From: an uncultured Lachnospiraceae bacterium
GTDB taxonomy: Bacteria > Bacillota > Clostridia > Lachnospirales > Lachnospiraceae
Assembly (NCBI GenBank): GCA_902803155.1
Contig: CADCOU010000166.1
Span: 1 to 9,236 of the forward strand
Reading direction: 5' to 3'
DNA length: 9,236 bases
Every line of letters begins with the position of its first letter. Position 1 is the stretch's first letter. Below are positions 5,306-9,236 of the stretch, in pieces. The notes under the pieces are model-generated. The model was not told the origin of the DNA and searched no databases. It saw nothing but the letters and a program-made list of their open reading frames with translations. The translations under genes were made by a program, and so were the position numbers.

Positions 5306-6451
5306 TTACATACCAAACAACTCTGCTGTTTTCTCCATACGGTCTGCCACCTTAACGCCAAACGGACATCTTGACTCACATCCTCTGCAGCCGACGCATT
5401 CAGAGGCAGTATGATCCAGCGCTTTATAATGTTCCAGTACGCTTTCCGGAACAGAAGGCTGTGCTGCCGCAAGATCATAGAACTTATTGACCATCGCGAT
5501 ATCGATGTCCATCGGACACGGTCTGCAGTGTCCGCAGTAGGTGCACTGTCCCGAGTATGAATGAAGCGGCGCGGAAGCAATGACGGAAGCGTAATCCTTC
5601 GCATCATCGGAAGCATTCTCATAGGAAACTGCCTCATCCACCTGCTGCTTCGTGTCATATCCGCAGAGTATGGAAGTCACGCCTGGTCTCGTCAGGGCAT
5701 AATGGATCAGCTGCACAGGTGTGAACGCCACTCCGAACGGCGACTGTTCCTTATCCAGCAGCCTTCCTCCGAAGAATCCCTTCATGACCGTCAGCCCGAT
5801 CCGGTTTTCCTCACACAGAGAATAGAATTCCGCCCGTTCCGGATCGATCCCGGAGAACTCCGGATTATCATATCCGCCGAACATGGAATCCAGGTCTTCC
5901 GTCGCCGGCCTCATGTCAAAAGCAGGATTGATGCTGAAGAGGATCATCTCAATGAGCCCGGACTCAACCGCAAGCTTCCCGATCCTGGGATTATGCGTGC
6001 TGAGCCCGATATGCCGGATGGTTCCTTCCTCATGAAGTTTTCGGACATACTCCACGAATTCGCCGTTCATCACCCGGTTCCACTCTTCGACTGAATCAAT
6101 ATAATGGATCATCCCGAGATCCACATAGTCGCTCCGGAGTCTTGTCAGAAGATCCTCGAACGCAGGCTTTACAAACTTCATATCCCTGGTGCGCACATAC
6201 TGTCCGTTCTGGTACGTCGAACCGATATGTCCCTGCACATGCCACGAGTCCCGACAGCCTTCCATGGCTCTGCCTATGATGTCCCTTGACTTCGGATCCG
6301 GCATCCAGCAGTCCACGATGTTGATCCCTTTTTCATGGGCGTACCGGAGCAGCTCCACAGAGTGTTCCTCGTCATGCCGTTCCAGCCACTCTCCGCCGAA
6401 ACCGACCTCACTGATCTTAAGACCTGTTTTCCCAAGTTCCCTGTATCTCAT
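5306..6451 (-). CDS. Aldo/keto reductase-family protein with two C-terminal [4Fe-4S] motifs
   Basis: This 381-residue protein has an aldo/keto reductase-like barrel (about 1-295), beginning MRYRELGKTGLKISEVGFGG, plus a ferredoxin-like tail. The tail carries Cys303, 306, 309, 312 (CX2CX2CX2CP) and Cys352, 355, 358, 362 (CX2CX2CX3CP), enough for two [4Fe-4S] clusters. Of the usual Asp-Tyr-Lys-His tetrad, Asp47 (NIVDCW) and His116 (GMIHYID) are present. The expected Tyr region reads DCWMPDPKSRD and the expected Lys region WHVQGHIG, so Tyr and Lys appear replaced. It may still be an electron-transfer oxidoreductase, but classic NADPH carbonyl chemistry is doubtful. I recall a clostridial subfamily with the same substitutions. 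The ATG at 6451 has AGGAGG 5 nt upstream; a longer frame to 6511 lies inside the transporter gene. One base separates it from that gene's stop. Substrate unknown. Confidence 0.93.
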   Translation of the reverse strand: MRYRELGKTGLKISEVGFGGEWLERHDEEHSVELLRYAHEKGINIVDCWMPDPKSRDIIGRAMEGCRDSWHVQGHIGSTYQNGQYVRTRDMKFVKPAFEDLLTRLRSDYVDLGMIHYIDSVEEWNRVMNGEFVEYVRKLHEEGTIRHIGLSTHNPRIGKLAVESGLIEMILFSINPAFDMRPATEDLDSMFGGYDNPEFSGIDPERAEFYSLCEENRIGLTVMKGFFGGRLLDKEQSPFGVAFTPVQLIHYALTRPGVTSILCGYDTKQQVDEAVSYENASDDAKDYASVIASAPLHSYSGQCTYCGHCRPCPMDIDIAMVNKFYDLAAAQPSVPESVLEHYKALDHTASECVGCRGCESRCPFGVKVADRMEKTAELFGM

Positions 6452-6452
6452 T

Positions 6453-8663
6453 TCATCCTCCTGAAAACTTCTGATCCCGCTTCCCCACCACAAATCTGTC
6501 CAGGGCAGCAAGAAGCCCCGGCAGGATAAACAGGATCAGGATGACCGCACATGCAGCTCCTTTTGAGATGGTGTGCACGATCTGTCTTATGGTCGGATCC
6601 CCGAAGGCATAACCCACGATGGCTGTCACGGTGACAACGATACACCCGGAGGTCAGGATCGTGTGAACAGATCGGTTGTAAGCCTCCACCAGGGCTTCCT
6701 CTTTGTCCCTGGTCTTTCTCATTTCCCTGTAGTAGTTCGTAAATACGATCGCATAATCGATGGTAGAGCCCATCAGGATCCCCTGTACGATCAGGAGCGC
6801 CAGATAGTATATCCTGAGTCCCTGCAGATTGATTATGACCATGGTCGTGTAGACTGCAGACTGAATAAGCAGGACCAGGATGACGGGAACCGCAAACGAC
6901 CGGAAGGTGACCAGGACGACCAGGAAGATCGCCGCTGCGGTAAGCAGTGTCAGGAAGTTCAGTTCTCCCGAGAAGGTCTCCACCATCTCTACTGCCATCG
7001 GCGTATTACCGATCAGATACCAGGTTCCGGACAGTTTTTCTCCGCATATCTCCTTAAGCCTGTCCATAAACACGCTTGTCTCATCTGACTCCGCCGGGAG
7101 CGATGTTGAGATCATCATCAGGGAGTGTTCCGGTCCCTTAAGCTGTTTCCCGGCTTCTTCGAGAAGGGCCGGCGCATCCTTCAGCGTTTCCTTCATCTCC
7201 TTTGTCAGGAGGCTCTTCAGAATGACATTTCCGGAAACAGAATCCGACGCAAACTCCACCAGTTCAGAGATGGTCAGACGTCCTTCCCCGTCTCCCCCGA
7301 AATACAGTTTATATATGGTATCCAGCATGCCGGGGGTTATCTCAAATCCGACATCCATTCCCATGGAATCGACCATTTCCGAAAGCTCTTCCGATGTGAA
7401 AGCTTTCCCGAGTGTGTTCCCCCATGCAATGACACTGTTTACGGAAGGATCCTTCTCAAGCAGCGGGATCATGCCAGATGCCGCTTCTTCATCTGCATTC
7501 TCATAGAGCAGAACGATCTGGTTTTCTTTTGGAAACACCGGATCGATCTCATTTTCCGGGATCAGGGTAAACGCGATCCCTGTTTTCCCTTTCTGGATGA
7601 ACACCACGGCAAAGAAAGCCACGAACAGCAGCGCGATCCCCCTGCGGTTCCGGTATGAAAATCTGCTGACAGTATCCATCTTCAGGGTAAGAACTTTCTT
7701 CTCCGTCCTGCGGATCAGATCGCCCAACGTGAGCACCAGGAACGGAAGAACTGTCAGGATGGACACCATGCTCAGGAAGACGCCTTTCGCCATGACAATT
7801 CCCATGTCCAGACCGATCCGGAAACTCATGAAGACGAGCACCAGGAAACCGACAATCGTCGTAAACGCACTTCCGGCTATGGAGGAAAATGCGTTTTCCA
7901 GAGCCCTTTTCATGGCAGTCTCACGATCCTCTGTCAGGGCCAGTTCCTGCCTGTACCGGCTCATCAGGATCACGGAATAGTCGATGGACAGGGCAAGCTG
8001 CAGGACTGCGCCGATGGACCAGGTGATCTCCGAGACATACGGAAGAAGGATGCAGGAGCCCATGTTGATGACAACTGCAATTCCCATCGAAAAAAGAAAG
8101 AGAAAAGGTTCCAGCCAGGATCTGGAGAAAAGAAGCAGGATCACGAGCAGCAGCACAAGTGCAAGTCCGAAGATCCAGAGCGGAACCCCCGGCTGCGAAT
8201 CCTTGTCGAGACAGTAGATCATCTCATACTGCCCTGAAAAATGTGACCTGATATAAGCCTCCGCTTCCTGCATCTGCGGCGAGAAGAATCCGCAGGAAAA
8301 ACTCAGGATATAGAGAGTATATCCATCCTTCTCATAGCGTGGATCTCCCGGGATGAAGGAGACCGAGTCCATGTTTGGTGTTTCTTTTATCTCTGAAAGG
8401 ATCCGATCCTTCTCCCCGTCCGGGACGTCATGAAACATCACGCGCACAGTATTCGCAGCAGAGAGCCCGGAGAACTCCTCCGCCATGATGTCCACTCCCT
8501 GCTTCATGGAAGAACTCTTCGGAAGGTACTTTGTCATGTCTGTGTTGACAGATACCTTCTGCATGAGAAACAGGCTGGCAAGCGCAAGAAGCATCATGAA
8601 AGCAAAGATGCCGCGGCGCCGGTCAACCAGGAATCCGGCAATTCTCTTCGTAAGTCTGTCCAT
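6453..8663 (-). CDS. RND superfamily transporter, MMPL type
   Basis: This 736-residue (742 from the earlier ATG) membrane protein has the two-fold repeat of RND/MMPL exporters. Numbering from the chosen start, helices lie at about 19-34, 161-180, 186-209, 216-234, 262-280, 290-312, 341-356, 571-588, 591-610, 618-639, 668-686 and 700-720: twelve in all. Two outside domains follow helix 1 (about 125 residues) and helix 7 (about 215 residues). Each half carries an Asp-Tyr pair, LSIDYSV (Asp228) and STIDYAI (Asp636), where MmpL3-type proteins have their proton-relay residues. Such proteins export lipids or other hydrophobic molecules. The cargo here is unknown. I prefer the ATG at 8663 (AGGA 7 nt upstream) over 8681, which has no clear ribosome binding site. 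It is flanked by a nucleotidyltransferase gene upstream and the Fe-S reductase downstream. Confidence 0.93.
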   Translation of the reverse strand: MDRLTKRIAGFLVDRRRGIFAFMMLLALASLFLMQKVSVNTDMTKYLPKSSSMKQGVDIMAEEFSGLSAANTVRVMFHDVPDGEKDRILSEIKETPNMDSVSFIPGDPRYEKDGYTLYILSFSCGFFSPQMQEAEAYIRSHFSGQYEMIYCLDKDSQPGVPLWIFGLALVLLLVILLLFSRSWLEPFLFLFSMGIAVVINMGSCILLPYVSEITWSIGAVLQLALSIDYSVILMSRYRQELALTEDRETAMKRALENAFSSIAGSAFTTIVGFLVLVFMSFRIGLDMGIVMAKGVFLSMVSILTVLPFLVLTLGDLIRRTEKKVLTLKMDTVSRFSYRNRRGIALLFVAFFAVVFIQKGKTGIAFTLIPENEIDPVFPKENQIVLLYENADEEAASGMIPLLEKDPSVNSVIAWGNTLGKAFTSEELSEMVDSMGMDVGFEITPGMLDTIYKLYFGGDGEGRLTISELVEFASDSVSGNVILKSLLTKEMKETLKDAPALLEEAGKQLKGPEHSLMMISTSLPAESDETSVFMDRLKEICGEKLSGTWYLIGNTPMAVEMVETFSGELNFLTLLTAAAIFLVVLVTFRSFAVPVILVLLIQSAVYTTMVIINLQGLRIYYLALLIVQGILMGSTIDYAIVFTNYYREMRKTRDKEEALVEAYNRSVHTILTSGCIVVTVTAIVGYAFGDPTIRQIVHTISKGAACAVILILFILPGLLAALDRFVVGKRDQKFSGG
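6457..6462 (-). promoter_or_regulatory. Ribosome binding site of the Fe-S reductase inside the transporter's last codons
   Basis: AGGAGG on the minus strand spans the two terminal Gly codons (GGA GGA) of the MMPL transporter, 5 nt from the reductase ATG at 6451. The order AGGAGG-ATGA-A-ATG shows stop and start one base apart, a layout typical of translational coupling. Confidence 0.88.
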
Positions 8664-8670
8664 GCTTCTG

Positions 8671-8674
8671 TCCT
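8671..8674 (-). promoter_or_regulatory. Likely ribosome binding site of the MMPL transporter
   Basis: AGGA on the minus strand lies 7 nt before the ATG at 8663. The earlier in-frame ATG at 8681 is preceded by CTTTGCGAAA, which has no purine-rich match to the 16S rRNA tail. The evidence is modest because AGGA is short. Confidence 0.5.
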
Positions 8675-8728
8675 GTATCATTTTCGCAAAGATGTCACTT
8701 CTGATGTTTCAGCAGCTGTGTCAGCCGG

Positions 8729-9236
8729 TCAGAATTCTTCCGGATAGATGCCCTGCTCTTTGAGTTCTTTCATCGCTTGCATTACACCCTGCTTATCTTC
8801 CGAATATGTCACACCATGCCAGACATCGTGTGTGGTCAGGACTTTCACCTGTGCCTTCCCCTCATTCATCAGGTCATTTACGGCAAATGGGAGGAAGTAT
8901 TCGCACTTCAGGGGATTATCTGCAAGGTTTTTCTCCAGGAACTTCGGGAAACCGCATTTCAGTTCACCCATGAATGACTTCGGGAAGCCCCACATATTCA
9001 TAGATACCACGCTGTCCGGGCTGACACTCTGCCAGGTTGCCCCGTCATCTTCCGTGAAGGCGGCGCCATCTTCTGTCCGGATGATCTTCGTGCGCTCCAC
9101 GATCGTTTCCAGATGTCCATCAGCATCTGTTGTACAGACGCCGCGTGCAACAGATCCGTTCTCCGTAAGCGTGTTTTTCAGAAGGTAGCCGACCATGACA
9201 TAGTCCTGGATCTTCGCCTCAGGATCTCCGGTTTCC
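8729..9236 (-). CDS. Nucleotidyltransferase, C-terminal part (N-terminus beyond the window edge)
   Basis: An open frame of 168 residues runs in from the edge and ends at 8729. In-frame codons upstream of the internal ATG at 9196 read ETGDPEAKIQDYVMVGYLL, so the protein continues past position 9236 and 9196 is not the start. KNTLTENGSVARGVC, IVERTKI and VVSMNMWGF match what I remember of a clostridial nucleotidyltransferase family with a GT-A-like fold, which activates a sugar or similar phosphate with an NTP. The nucleotide-binding N-terminus (GxGxRxxP type) would be outside the window, so activity cannot be judged. A basic or aromatic C-terminal region ends GIYPEEF. The MMPL gene follows after 65 nt (47 to the alternative start) with no terminator, so an operon is likely. 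The substrate is unknown. Confidence 0.78.
   Translation of the reverse strand, partial: ETGDPEAKIQDYVMVGYLLKNTLTENGSVARGVCTTDADGHLETIVERTKIIRTEDGAAFTEDDGATWQSVSPDSVVSMNMWGFPKSFMGELKCGFPKFLEKNLADNPLKCEYFLPFAVNDLMNEGKAQVKVLTTHDVWHGVTYSEDKQGVMQAMKELKEQGIYPEEF

Noticed and set aside
5200..5658. A 153-codon N-terminal extension of enolase
   Set aside because: The frame is merely open through the end of the reductase gene in another frame. The enolase family N-terminus and a good ribosome binding site place the start at 5199.
6452..6511. Earlier ATG for the Fe-S reductase (twenty extra codons)
   Set aside because: The extra codons overlap the MMPL coding end and do not resemble the family; AGGAGG points to 6451.
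1..9236. Many scattered GGATC/CAGGATC strings that look like a dispersed repeat
   Set aside because: They fall inside coding regions and follow from frequent Leu-Ile, Asp-Pro and Arg-Ile codon pairs; spacing is irregular and there is no shared longer unit.

Overview
The window looks like ordinary chromosomal DNA from an anaerobic Gram-positive bacterium of the class Clostridia. The reasons are strong AGGAGG-type ribosome binding sites, roughly half G+C, an enolase of clostridial type, a ferredoxin-like aldo/keto reductase homologue and a clostridial-style L-lactate permease. I cannot name a genus. Every credible gene lies on the minus strand, so transcription runs from high to low coordinates. 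No RNA gene, CRISPR array, insertion sequence or prophage gene is visible.

In the direction of transcription there are three or four units. (1) 9236-5306: the C-terminal part of a nucleotidyltransferase (cut by the window edge), a 736-742-residue RND/MMPL-type membrane transporter, and a dicluster Fe-S aldo/keto reductase homologue. The transporter's last codons carry the ribosome binding site of the reductase gene, and one base separates stop from start. (2) 5199-3889: enolase, with its own promoter (TATAAT), a leader with a hairpin next to the ribosome binding site, and a 3' hairpin terminator. (3) 3711-1185: a fused NAD(P)HX epimerase/dehydratase (nnr) followed 13 nt later by an FMN-dependent alpha-hydroxy-acid dehydrogenase-like enzyme with a Cys-rich N-terminus. 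A clear intrinsic terminator follows. (4) 989 to 1 and beyond: a five-helix membrane protein, a 63-residue XRE-type repressor overlapping it by one base, and the start of L-lactate permease 18 nt further on. A promoter with a perfect TTGACA lies in front.

Functionally the window mixes central carbon metabolism (enolase), cofactor repair (nnr), 2-hydroxy-acid metabolism (hydroxy-acid enzyme, lactate permease with a likely dedicated regulator pair) and an envelope or transport operon (nucleotidyltransferase-MMPL-reductase). The lactate permease and the hydroxy-acid enzyme are neighbours but a terminator and a promoter separate them, so a shared lactate role is plausible but not shown.

I found no convincing previously undescribed defence or mobile system. 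The points most worth a second look are the reductase homologue, which lacks the usual catalytic Tyr and Lys, the CX2CX2CX4C motif on the hydroxy-acid enzyme, the HTH/membrane-protein pair fused transcriptionally to lactate permease, and the tightly coupled MMPL-reductase pair.
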